Of a stretch of 64,000 bases of DNA, positions 6,701 to 14,774 are shown one piece after another. Position numbers and translations under genes: made by a program. The DNA is from JAWKUK01 sp041398605 (lineage in GTDB: Bacteria; Planctomycetota; UBA1135; GCA-002686595), in the NCBI GenBank assembly GCA_041398605.1, contig JAWKUK010000003.1, forward strand, positions 186,001-250,000. The letters run 5' to 3'. Every line of letters begins with the position of its first letter. Position 1 is the first letter of the stretch. The notes under the pieces were generated by a model. It was given only the letters and a program-made list of their open reading frames with translations. It had not been told where the DNA came from and ran no database searches.

Positions 6701-9070
6701 ATGAGTTACAGCGCGCCGGCCCCGACGGGTCGGACCCTCCCGATGCCCCGAAGCACCCGCACCGTCGGCGCCCTGGCGCCCGCCTTCAACGCCGTGTCCC
6801 ACGCGCTCGCCGCCGCTTTTGTCGCCGCGAGCCTGCTCGGGTCCTCCACCGCGGCCGCGGCCAGCGCCCCCCAGGGCTCGGCCAGGCCGGCCGGGACGGC
6901 GCCCCAAGGGGCCCCCTCCGGCGCGAACCAGGACGAGGACACGCCGCCGCCGATCCAGGTCGTCGGCGAGACCTATGTCCTGAACTTTGCGCAGGGCAAC
7001 GCGAGCGACTCGATGACGCTCCTGCAGTTCGTCGACGCGTGCGAGCAGGTCACCCAGCTCAACTTCACTTGGAACACGGAGACCGAGCAGTTCCTGAGCA
7101 ACGCCAAGCTGCGGCTCCTCGGGCCGAAGGAGGTCCCGAAGGACCGCTTCTACTCGTTCTTCCAGGTGATGATGATCATCAACGACTTCGTGTGCACGGA
7201 GATCGGTGACAAGGACATCTCGATCATCCAGATCGATTCGCTGCAAACGTCGCGGCGCAACACGATCCGCTCGCAGTCGCTGTACGTCGCCCCCGAAGAC
7301 CTCGAGAAGTACGCCGACCAACCGGCGACGCTGATCACGACCGTCATCGACCTGCCGAACACCGACGTCCGTCAGGTCTCGAACTCGATGCGGACGATGA
7401 TCACGGACGCGAACACGCAGCAGATGCTGCCCGCGGGCAACTCGACGACGATGGTGCTCACCGGCTTCGGCAGCACGACGGTCGCGCTGGCGCGCATGCT
7501 GAAGATCATCGACGAGGCCTCCAAGGTCACGCCGATCGTGCCGGTGTTCGAGCGCATCCCGCTCGAGTTCGCCGTCGCCGATGATGTGGCCTCGATCGTC
7601 GAGGAGCTGCTCAACGCGGCCTCGCGCGTGGCCCGCAACTCCGGCGGCAACCCAGCGCAAGGGGTCAGCGCCCCGCTGCAACAGGGCCAAGGCGAAGCCA
7701 AGATCATGGTCGACACGCGCGCCAACGCGCTGCTCGTCATGGCGATGCCGACGGACATGCCGCGCATCCGCGAGCTCGTCGCAGAGCTCGACGTCGACGT
7801 CCCCCTGCGTGAGCGCACGTACCACATCTACAGCCTCGAGAACGTCGCCGCGGAGACGCTCGCCGAGACGCTCAACGACTTCCTCCAGGACGCAGCGCGC
7901 CTCGAGCAGCAGCGCGCGGGCGGGCAGGGGCAAGCGCAAGCGCGCAACACGACGTCGAACAGCCAGGAGTTCGTGGTCGTCGCGGACGTCGAGACCAACT
8001 CCCTCCTGATCGCCGCGAGCCGCACGCGGTACGAGGAGCTGCTGGGCCTCATCCAGCGCCTCGACAAGCGCCAGGACCAGGTCTTGATCGAGACCGCGCT
8101 CGTCGAGCTGACGGGCAGCAACTTCCTCGATATCGGGGTGGAGCTCGGCTTCGCGGACGTGCCCGGCGCGTCGGAGACCGGCGGCTTCGGCGTGACGAGC
8201 TTCGGCCTGTCCACCCTGTCCGATTCGGACGGCGACGGCACGCCCGACCTGCGCGTCCCGAACACGGCGCAAGGCGTCACGGCTGGCATCATCGACGGCG
8301 ACAACTTCAGCCTCCCGTTCCTGCTGGCCCTCCTCGAGCGCCGGAACAACTCGAACGTGCTGAACGTGCCCTCGGTGCTGGTCAACAACAACAGCTCGGC
8401 GACGGTCACGACCCTCGACGAGCAGCCGACGACGACGATCACCGCGACCGGCGGCGTCAGCGGCCAGACCCAAGAGAACTTCGCCGGGTACCAGGAGGCG
8501 GGCATCACGATGACGATCTCGCCGTCGATCAGCGCGTCGCGCTACCTGCGCCTCTCGATCTCGCTGCAGGTCTCGACGTTCATCGGCGCGGTGCAGGGAG
8601 CGATCCCGCCGCCGCGGACGACGCGCACGATCGACACGCAGATCAACGTCCCCGACGGCGACACGATGGTCATCGGCGGGATCGTGATCGACAACCGCTC
8701 GTCGACGCGCACCCAGGTGCCGTTCCTCGGCGACCTGCCGATCATCCGGCACCTCTTCTCGCGCGACTCGGACACCTCCAACAAGACGGCGCTGTACTTC
8801 TTTGTCACGCCGCACATCTTGAAGGAGTCGGACTTCGCGGACCTCGCGGAGATCAGCTACCGCAAGAAGCTCGAGGCGGCCCAGGACATCGGCCACGATC
8901 GCATCAAGATCATCGACCCGTCGTTCGGCAAGGAGCGCTCCGGCGTCGACCTTTCAGGCTTCGACCTGCCGCTCTATGCGCCGCCGGAGCGCGGTGAGGT
9001 CAATGGACCCGAGGTCGGCATCGGCGCGAAGGAAGCCGCGGAGAAGCTCGGCTCCGAGCGTGGGAACTGA
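6701..9070 (+). CDS. gspD: Type II secretion system secretin GspD (cluster 1)
   Basis: The protein has 789 residues. It forms the outer-membrane gate of a type II secretion system. A long N-terminal signal peptide ends in an Ala-rich stretch; ATG 6743 (MPRSTRTVGALAP) is an alternative start that gives a tidier signal. Then come N0 (YVLNFAQGNASDSMTLLQF), N1-N3-type repeats (VFERIPLEFAVADDVASIV; YHIYSLENVAAETLAETL) with Gln/Gly-rich loops, and the C-terminal secretin domain with LNVPSVLVNNN, the GITMTISPSI strand and the signature VPFLGDLPIIRHLFSR. It is the first gene of gspDEFGHIJ; gspE follows after 58 bp. Confidence 0.97.
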   Translation: MSYSAPAPTGRTLPMPRSTRTVGALAPAFNAVSHALAAAFVAASLLGSSTAAAASAPQGSARPAGTAPQGAPSGANQDEDTPPPIQVVGETYVLNFAQGNASDSMTLLQFVDACEQVTQLNFTWNTETEQFLSNAKLRLLGPKEVPKDRFYSFFQVMMIINDFVCTEIGDKDISIIQIDSLQTSRRNTIRSQSLYVAPEDLEKYADQPATLITTVIDLPNTDVRQVSNSMRTMITDANTQQMLPAGNSTTMVLTGFGSTTVALARMLKIIDEASKVTPIVPVFERIPLEFAVADDVASIVEELLNAASRVARNSGGNPAQGVSAPLQQGQGEAKIMVDTRANALLVMAMPTDMPRIRELVAELDVDVPLRERTYHIYSLENVAAETLAETLNDFLQDAARLEQQRAGGQGQAQARNTTSNSQEFVVVADVETNSLLIAASRTRYEELLGLIQRLDKRQDQVLIETALVELTGSNFLDIGVELGFADVPGASETGGFGVTSFGLSTLSDSDGDGTPDLRVPNTAQGVTAGIIDGDNFSLPFLLALLERRNNSNVLNVPSVLVNNNSSATVTTLDEQPTTTITATGGVSGQTQENFAGYQEAGITMTISPSISASRYLRLSISLQVSTFIGAVQGAIPPPRTTRTIDTQINVPDGDTMVIGGIVIDNRSSTRTQVPFLGDLPIIRHLFSRDSDTSNKTALYFFVTPHILKESDFADLAEISYRKKLEAAQDIGHDRIKIIDPSFGKERSGVDLSGFDLPLYAPPERGEVNGPEVGIGAKEAAEKLGSERGN

Positions 9071-9128
9071 CGCTGCGCACGCGCGGCCACACACGCCCCA
9101 AGACCTCTCGTAAAGATCTCCCCCATCT

Positions 9129-10832
9129 ATGGTCAGTATCGGTGACATGCTCGTCGACGCGGGAATCTCCCGCGACCAGCTCGAAGAGTGCCGCGGCATC
9201 GCCGCGACCAGCGGCGAGTCGCTCGACCGCGTCGTCCTGCAGCGCAAGTACCTCGACGAGGTGACGCTGCTGCAGGTCTACGCGAAAGCGCTCGGCTACG
9301 AGTTCCGCAAGAGCCTCGACGGCACGCGGGTACCGACCTCGTTCGTTGAGAACGTGCCCGTTCAGTTCGCCCGCAACTACAGCCTGGTCGCGCTCGAGGA
9401 GCGCGACGGGGTCCTGCGGGTGGCGACGTGCACGCCGCTCGATCCGCACCCGATGGATGACCTCTCGGCGCTCATCGGCGCCGAGATCGACGCGGTGCTC
9501 GCGCCGAAGGGCGAGATCAACACGCTCATCGCGCGCGCGTACCGCCACAAGGCGGACGGCGTCGACGAGGCCCTCGACGCCGTCTCCGAGGACGGCGACA
9601 TCGGGCAGATGGCGGCCGAGCTCGACGACGCCGAGGACGTGCTCGACGTCTCGAACAAAGCGCCGATCATCAAGCTCGTCAATACGATCTTGTTCCAGGC
9701 GTTGAAGCTGCGCGCATCGGACGTGCACTTCCAGCCTTACGCGGACAGGATGCAGGTGCGCTTCCGCATCGACGGCATCCTGTACGACATGGACTCGATC
9801 CCGAAGCGGGTGCAAGAGGCCATCGTCAGCCGCGTGAAGGTCATGGGCAAGATGGACATCGCTGAGCGGCGCCTCCCCCAGGACGGTCGCGCGACGATCC
9901 GCCTGGGTGACGGCGAGGTCGACGTCCGCATCAGCTCGGTGCCGACCTCGCAGGGCGAGCGCATCGTCATGCGCTTGCTCGACAAGACGGCGAAGCTCTA
10001 TCGCCTGCACGAGATCGGGCTGTCGCAGAAGAACCTGGACATGATCCGGGATTACCTGAACTACAACCACGGCATCATCCTCGTCACGGGCCCGACGGGC
10101 TCCGGCAAGACGACGACGCTGTACGCCGGGATGGCGGAGATCGACACCACGCAGAAGAACGTGCTGACGATCGAGGACCCGGTCGAGTACGCGCTGGGCG
10201 GGATCAGCCAGGTGCAGGTGAACACCAAGAAGGGCCTCACGTTCGCGTCGGGCCTGCGCTCGTTCCTGCGTCAAGACCCGGACGTGATGATGGTCGGCGA
10301 GATCCGCGACCTCGAGACGGCCGAGGTCGCCATCCGCGCCGCGCTCACGGGTCACCTCGTGTTCTCGACAGTGCACACGAACGACGCGGCCAGCACGGTC
10401 ACGCGTATGGTGGACCAAGGCGTCGAGCCGTACCTCGTGTCGAGTTCGATCGTGTTGATCATCGCGCAGCGCCTCATCCGGACGGTCTGCCCGCACTGCA
10501 AGGTGCTGGTCCCCGTCAACGACGAGTGGCGCGCGAAGATCAAGAAGGTCGGCATGACGCCCGAAGAACTCGACAACAAGATCGCGTACGGCACGGGCTG
10601 CGACGAGTGCTTCCAATCGGGCTACTCGGGCCGGACCGCCATCTACGAGTTCCTGCCCGTCGACGAGGTGCTCCGCACGCAGATCATGGAGGGCGCGAGC
10701 GGCACCGACATGAAGCGCGCCGCGGTTCAGCGTGGCTTGATCACGCTGCGCCTCGACGGCCAGGACAAGATTCGCGCCCGCGAGACGACGCCGGACGAAG
10801 TCCTGCGCGTCACGCAGCTCGACATGGATTGA
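9129..10832 (+). CDS. gspE: T2SS assembly ATPase GspE (cluster 1)
   Basis: The protein has 567 residues and is the cytoplasmic hexameric ATPase that drives pseudopilus assembly. An N-terminal GspE_N/MshEN-type domain (IGDMLVDAGISRDQLEEC) is followed by the catalytic core: Walker A GPTGSGKTT (321-329), Asp box TIEDPVEYAL, Walker B DVMMVGEIRD and His box HLVFSTVHTNDA. A tetracysteine zinc motif is seen as CPHC and CDEC. The ATG at 9129 has no clear Shine-Dalgarno sequence. It is followed after 24 bp by gspF. A pilus PilB is the closest alternative, but the following pseudopilin set favours T2SS. Confidence 0.97.
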   Translation: MVSIGDMLVDAGISRDQLEECRGIAATSGESLDRVVLQRKYLDEVTLLQVYAKALGYEFRKSLDGTRVPTSFVENVPVQFARNYSLVALEERDGVLRVATCTPLDPHPMDDLSALIGAEIDAVLAPKGEINTLIARAYRHKADGVDEALDAVSEDGDIGQMAAELDDAEDVLDVSNKAPIIKLVNTILFQALKLRASDVHFQPYADRMQVRFRIDGILYDMDSIPKRVQEAIVSRVKVMGKMDIAERRLPQDGRATIRLGDGEVDVRISSVPTSQGERIVMRLLDKTAKLYRLHEIGLSQKNLDMIRDYLNYNHGIILVTGPTGSGKTTTLYAGMAEIDTTQKNVLTIEDPVEYALGGISQVQVNTKKGLTFASGLRSFLRQDPDVMMVGEIRDLETAEVAIRAALTGHLVFSTVHTNDAASTVTRMVDQGVEPYLVSSSIVLIIAQRLIRTVCPHCKVLVPVNDEWRAKIKKVGMTPEELDNKIAYGTGCDECFQSGYSGRTAIYEFLPVDEVLRTQIMEGASGTDMKRAAVQRGLITLRLDGQDKIRARETTPDEVLRVTQLDMD

Positions 10833-10856
10833 TCCGGAGCCCTCTCCAAGCGCCCC

Positions 10857-12119
10857 ATGCCCGTCTACGAGTACAAAGCCTTCGCCGCTGGCGGCGCCCT
10901 GAAGAGCGGCATCATCAACGCCGACACGGAGCGCGACGCGCGCAGCAAGCTCCGCCGCGAGAACTTGATGGTCTCGAAGCTGACGCAGAAGCGCGCCGGC
11001 GGGTCCACCAAGGCCTCGGAGAAGAGCAGCAAGCAGAGCGCCATCGCGCGCATGCGGGCGAATCGCGCGCGGAGCCAAGGCCCGGGGCCGCGCGAGATCG
11101 ACATCGTCGCAGGCATGACGCGCCAGCTCGCGACCTTGCTCGGCTCCGGCATCGCCTTGACCGAGTCGCTCTCGGCCCTCGTCGACCAAGCCGAGAAGCG
11201 CAACGTCGAGACGATGCTGCGCGAAGTGCGCGAAGACATCCAGCGCGGCTTCAACCTGGCGGACGCCCTCGAGAAGCACCCAGGCTGGTTCAGCGAGCTC
11301 TACGTGAACATGGTCCGCGCGGGCCAAGCGGCGGGCAACTTGGACACCGTCCTGACGCGCCTCGCCGACTACTTGCAGAACCAGCGCGCCCTGCGCCGGA
11401 AGATCGTCGGCGCTCTGACGTATCCCCTGATGATGATCTTGATCGGCTTCGTCGTCGTGACGATCCTGCTGGCCAAGGTCGTGCCCGAGATCACGCGGAT
11501 GCTGACGGAGCAGAACAAGGCCCTCCCGCCGACCACGCAAGTGCTCGTCACCGTCAGCGACTTCGTGAAGCAGTACTGGGTCCTGATCTTCCTCGCGATG
11601 GCGGCGGTGTCCTTCACCGTCGAGCGCATCTACAAGAACAGCGACAAGGGCCGGCTCTTCATGGACCGGACGATGCTCGCGACGCCGGTCCTGGGCGACC
11701 TGCTCCGCCGCGCCTCGGTCGCGCGCTTCACGCGCACCCTGGCGACCCTCCTGCAGAGCGGCGTCGCGGTCATCCAAGCTTTGGACATCACACGCGCGAT
11801 CGTCGGCAACCGGGTCATCGCGGACGCGACCGGGTTCATCAAGGAGCGTGTCATCGAGGGCACCGACCTCGCGACACCCCTGAAGAAGAGCGGCGCGTTC
11901 CCGCCCACCGTGGGCTACATGGTGGCGGTCGGAGAACAGTCGGGCGAGCTCGAACAGATGCTCGACCGCATCGCCATCGCCTACGACGAGGAGATCGAGG
12001 TCGCAGCCGACCGCTTCACGTCGCTGCTCGAGCCCCTGATGATCATCTTCTTGGCGGTCATCGTCGGGTACATCGTGTTCGCCATCGTCCAGCCGATCCT
12101 CGAGATCGGGAAGATCTGA
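10857..12119 (+). CDS. gspF: T2SS inner-membrane platform protein GspF (cluster 1)
   Basis: The protein has 420 residues, typical of GspF/PilC platform proteins. The N-terminus MPVYEYKAFAAGGALKSGII is the standard start of the family. Two T2SSF domains follow, each ending in membrane segments (LMMILIGFVVVTILLAKVVP; MIIFLAVIVGYIVFAIVQPI), with the conserved MTRQLATLLGSGI and FTRTLATLLQSGV motifs. It couples the GspE ATPase to pseudopilin assembly. A basic, Ser/Lys-rich linker at about 45-75 (KRAGGSTKASEKSSKQ) is longer than usual. It lies between gspE and gspG in the operon. Confidence 0.97.
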   Translation: MPVYEYKAFAAGGALKSGIINADTERDARSKLRRENLMVSKLTQKRAGGSTKASEKSSKQSAIARMRANRARSQGPGPREIDIVAGMTRQLATLLGSGIALTESLSALVDQAEKRNVETMLREVREDIQRGFNLADALEKHPGWFSELYVNMVRAGQAAGNLDTVLTRLADYLQNQRALRRKIVGALTYPLMMILIGFVVVTILLAKVVPEITRMLTEQNKALPPTTQVLVTVSDFVKQYWVLIFLAMAAVSFTVERIYKNSDKGRLFMDRTMLATPVLGDLLRRASVARFTRTLATLLQSGVAVIQALDITRAIVGNRVIADATGFIKERVIEGTDLATPLKKSGAFPPTVGYMVAVGEQSGELEQMLDRIAIAYDEEIEVAADRFTSLLEPLMIIFLAVIVGYIVFAIVQPILEIGKI

Positions 12120-12175
12120 TCCGCGGCGCAGCCGCTACCACTGACCGACAGCCCGCCATTCGAGGCGCCATTCCC

Positions 12176-12616
12176 ATGCAAACCAGACTCTTGCGCCGCC
12201 GCGGACGCCGCGCCGGCTTCTCCCTCGCCGAGCTCATGGTCGTGATCGTGATCATCGGCCTCCTCGCGACCGCGGTCGTGCCGAAGCTGTTCGATCGGTT
12301 CAGCGACGCGCAGCTGTCGAAGGCGAAGGCCGACATCACGATCATCGGCGACGCCATCATCAACTACGCGACGATGAACTCCGGTCGGTTCCCGGACTCA
12401 CTCGACGCGCTCGTCACCCCCGACCAGAACGGGCGCACGTTCCTCCAGCGCGAGACCGTGCCGAAGGACCCGTGGGGCAACGAGTACGTGTACTACCCGC
12501 CGCGCGGCGGTGAGAGCGACCCGACGGTGATGTCCTTGGGCGCCGACGGCGCCCAGGGCGGCGAGGCCAAAGACCGCGACATCACCCTCAAGGACATCAA
12601 GAACCAAGAGATCTGA
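12176..12616 (+). CDS. gspG: Major pseudopilin GspG (cluster 1)
   Basis: The protein has 146 residues. A short basic leader ends at Gly before the class III prepilin motif (RAG|FSLAELMVVIVIIGLL), with the conserved Glu at position 5 after cleavage. The C-terminal half has the GspG signature: LDALVTP, PKDPWGNEYVYY and LGADGAQGGE...DI, which carries the calcium-binding loop in known GspG proteins. The open frame reaches much further upstream but overlaps gspF; ATG 12176 is the only start that gives a prepilin leader. The gspH start follows 2 bp after the stop, so translation is probably coupled. Confidence 0.97.
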   Translation: MQTRLLRRRGRRAGFSLAELMVVIVIIGLLATAVVPKLFDRFSDAQLSKAKADITIIGDAIINYATMNSGRFPDSLDALVTPDQNGRTFLQRETVPKDPWGNEYVYYPPRGGESDPTVMSLGADGAQGGEAKDRDITLKDIKNQEI

Positions 12617-12618
12617 CG

Positions 12619-13191
12619 ATGCGATCGAAGCCGCGCGCAGGACGGGGTCGGGCGGGGTTCTCCCTCGCCGAGCTGATGGTCGTGACCGCGATCATCGGCC
12701 TGATGACCTACGTCGTCGCGCAGAGCTTCGATGCCATCGTGCCTCAGGAGCGGCTCAACACGGCGGTCAGGAACCTGACCGCTGTGCTGCGGGACGCGCG
12801 CTCGGCGGCGATCGCGAAGAACCTCCCCCACCAGGTCGAATACGACCTGCCGAACCGCCGCGATCGCCTCCTCTATCCGAACAGCCTCGACGGCGGGATC
12901 CTCCGCGAGGGCTACGACAGCGAGGAGCGACGCCTCGCCGGGCAATGGAACCTGCTCCCCGACGGGATCGACTTCCAGGAGCTGAGCGTCGCCGGCGAAC
13001 CCTATCGCGGGGATGTCCCCTACAGGGTCATCTTCGATCCACGTGGGTCGGCGACCGAGCACCTCGTGGTGCTGTCCCAGCCGCGCTACGAGGCGTTCTA
13101 CACCATCGAAGTCCTCGCGCTCTCGGGGCACTTCCGCATGCACGACGGGGTTTGGCAGCGCGACGTCGTCTCCGACCAGGACTTCAAATGA
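12619..13191 (+). CDS. gspH: Minor pseudopilin GspH/FimT-like (cluster 1)
   Basis: The protein has 190 residues with a prepilin leader (GRAG|FSLAELMVVTAIIGLM), Glu5 conserved. The mature part has the GspH/FimT layout, with an early RLNTAVRNLTAVLRDARSAAIAKN helix and a beta-rich C-terminus (VPYRVIFDPRGSATEHLVVL). GspH is a minor pseudopilin below the tip complex. Its stop overlaps the next start by 4 bp (ATGA at 13188-13191). Exact assignment to GspH rather than another minor pseudopilin rests on position and the FimT-like pattern. Confidence 0.88.
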   Translation: MRSKPRAGRGRAGFSLAELMVVTAIIGLMTYVVAQSFDAIVPQERLNTAVRNLTAVLRDARSAAIAKNLPHQVEYDLPNRRDRLLYPNSLDGGILREGYDSEERRLAGQWNLLPDGIDFQELSVAGEPYRGDVPYRVIFDPRGSATEHLVVLSQPRYEAFYTIEVLALSGHFRMHDGVWQRDVVSDQDFK

Positions 13192-13805
13192 AGCGCCCCC
13201 ATGGAGCCAGCCGAACGCGTCGTGGCCTCGGGCGCGAGGGCTTCACCCTCGCGGAGGCCGCGGTCACGATCGCGATCGTCGCGATCGTCCTGACGATGAT
13301 CCTACAGGCGCTCGAGGTCGCCAAGATCACCGCAGCCCACACCATGTACATGAAGGCGGCGCGCGAGCTCGGCTCGACGATGCTGGGCGAGATCGAGGCC
13401 GGCCGCTGGCAGGACGAGCTGGACTCCGGGATGAGCGGCTCCTTCGCCGATAAGGACCAGCCGGACTACTACTGGGACCTCGCGCTCGGCGACGAGTCGT
13501 TCCCCGATCGGGTGAACGAGGACCAGGACGACCGCTACAAGCCGTTCGACAACTATCGCGCGCGCGACGAGTGGCGGGCGGACAATTCCGACCCCGACGA
13601 GGACGAAGAAGAGCAGCCGTTCGAGAAGATCAAGCTGCGCGTCCGCTTCCCCAAGATCCGTCAGTTGAGCGACGAGATCGTCCTCGAGCGCTGGGTCCGC
13701 TGGGCCCAGATCTACGGCAAGGACGAAGAAGAAGAGGCTGCGGCGGGTGCCGCGGATCCGAACGCCGCCGGCGGCGGCGCGCCGGCGGAGACCCCAGGCG
13801 GATGA
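13188..13805 (+). CDS. gspI: Minor pseudopilin, GspI-like (cluster 1)
   Basis: The protein has 205 residues. Its leader is GREG|FTLAEAAVTIAIVAIVL, with Glu5 present. It is longer than most GspI (about 125 residues) because of an acidic middle part (NSDPDEDEEEQPFEKIKL) and a tail rich in Glu, Ala and Gly (EEEEAAAGAADPNAAGGGAP). The middle strand KLRVRFPKI...VLERWVRW resembles the end of GspI. GspI normally pairs with GspJ and GspK at the pseudopilus tip; gspJ follows with a 4-bp overlap, but no gspK is seen. Assignment to GspI is by position and leader type. Confidence 0.8.
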   Translation: MKRPHGASRTRRGLGREGFTLAEAAVTIAIVAIVLTMILQALEVAKITAAHTMYMKAARELGSTMLGEIEAGRWQDELDSGMSGSFADKDQPDYYWDLALGDESFPDRVNEDQDDRYKPFDNYRARDEWRADNSDPDEDEEEQPFEKIKLRVRFPKIRQLSDEIVLERWVRWAQIYGKDEEEEAAAGAADPNAAGGGAPAETPGG

Positions 13806-14761
13806 TGCGCGCGATGCAAAGGACCAACCAGGCTCGGGAGGGCTTCACCGTCGTCGAGGTGCTGCTCGCCGTGCTGATCATGGGCATGATGCTGACCAGC
13901 ATCACGCAGCTCATGTCGGCCGCGCGCAACACGCGCGACTCCGTGCACAACATGGAGGAGGCCCACCTGGCGGGGCCTGCGGTCCTGGACATGATCGAGC
14001 GCGACCTGCGCGCGATCTTCACGACGGGCATCCCCCGCCCCATGTGGCTCAAGGTGCAGGACCGCGTCGTCGGCGGCCTCGATGCAGACCGCATCGACTT
14101 CATCTGCACGACGGACTCGCTGATCGCTCGCGTCGAGGACGATCGCAAGCCGAAGCGCTCGGACATCAACGAGGTCGGGTACATGCTGCGCCCGAACCCT
14201 CGCAACGACGAGTTCCTCGAGATGTACCGCCGCGAGGACTTCGGCGTCGACGACGCGCCGCAGGAGGGCGGTGAGTACACCTTCGTCACCGACCAGGTGA
14301 AGGGCTTCGATATCGAGGCCTACTTCGAGGACGGCGCCGACGTCGACCCAGTCGACGAATGGGACTCTGGGAGCGATGACGAAGAGCGGTCCGGTCTGCC
14401 CGCGTCGCTCAAGATCTCGATCACGATCGAGCTCAAGCCGCGCATCGATCGCGAGTCCCTCGACCTCGCGAACCTACGCAAGCGAACGGTGACCTACACG
14501 CGCTGGGTGCGCTTGCCAGAGGACCTGCGCTTCGCTGCAGGACAGTTCCCCCGCCTGGCCATCCCACCGGCCCCCAGCGCCGCGGGCGAAACGCCCACCG
14601 ACCCAGCCGCCGCGGGCGCTGGTGGCGCTGGTGGGGCTGGTGGCGCTGGTGGGGCTGGAGGAGGCGGCGCTGGTGGTGGCGGCACTGGCGGTGGCGGCCG
14701 CGGGGGTGGCGGCGGCGGCGGTGGCAGCTCCGGCAACGCCGACACCAAGCAGGACCAATGA
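13802..14761 (+). CDS. gspJ: Minor pseudopilin, GspJ-like with Gly/Ala-rich tail (cluster 1)
   Basis: The protein has 319 residues. Its leader is AREG|FTVVEVLLAVLIMGMML, with Glu5 conserved. The mature domain fits GspJ (LAGPAVLDMIERDLRAIF; DRIDFICTTD; GEYTFVTDQVKGFDIEAYFEDG; KISITIELK; TYTRWVRLP). From about residue 270 to 308 the chain is almost only Gly and Ala, encoded by short GC-rich repeats at 14617-14726, and it ends SSGNADTKQDQ. GspJ is a tip component of the pseudopilus. ATG 13802 overlaps the previous stop; ATG 13805 is equally possible. It is the last gene of the operon and faces serS with a 13-bp gap. Confidence 0.88.
   Translation: MMRAMQRTNQAREGFTVVEVLLAVLIMGMMLTSITQLMSAARNTRDSVHNMEEAHLAGPAVLDMIERDLRAIFTTGIPRPMWLKVQDRVVGGLDADRIDFICTTDSLIARVEDDRKPKRSDINEVGYMLRPNPRNDEFLEMYRREDFGVDDAPQEGGEYTFVTDQVKGFDIEAYFEDGADVDPVDEWDSGSDDEERSGLPASLKISITIELKPRIDRESLDLANLRKRTVTYTRWVRLPEDLRFAAGQFPRLAIPPAPSAAGETPTDPAAAGAGGAGGAGGAGGAGGGGAGGGGTGGGGRGGGGGGGGSSGNADTKQDQ
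14617..14726 (+). repeat. Short GC-rich in-frame repeats in gspJ
   Basis: A run of 9-bp gctggtggc/gctggtggg-type units followed by ggcggtggc-type units encodes the (A/G)GGAGG tail of the GspJ-like protein. Such a tract is prone to slippage, so its length may vary between strains or be misassembled. Confidence 0.8.
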
Positions 14762-14774
14762 GCGCCGCGCGCGC

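Noticed and set aside
6344..8896. A very long minus-strand open frame antisense to the secretin gene, continuous with the EIIA gene
   Set aside because: Its translation is Arg/Asp/Val-rich without any domain, and the plus strand carries an unmistakable secretin. It is a GC-skew shadow; only the last 157 codons (5870-6343) are real.
9000..11777. Long minus-strand open frame antisense to gspE and gspF
   Set aside because: No recognisable motif, composition typical of a reverse-frame shadow in GC-rich DNA, and it overlaps two certain genes.
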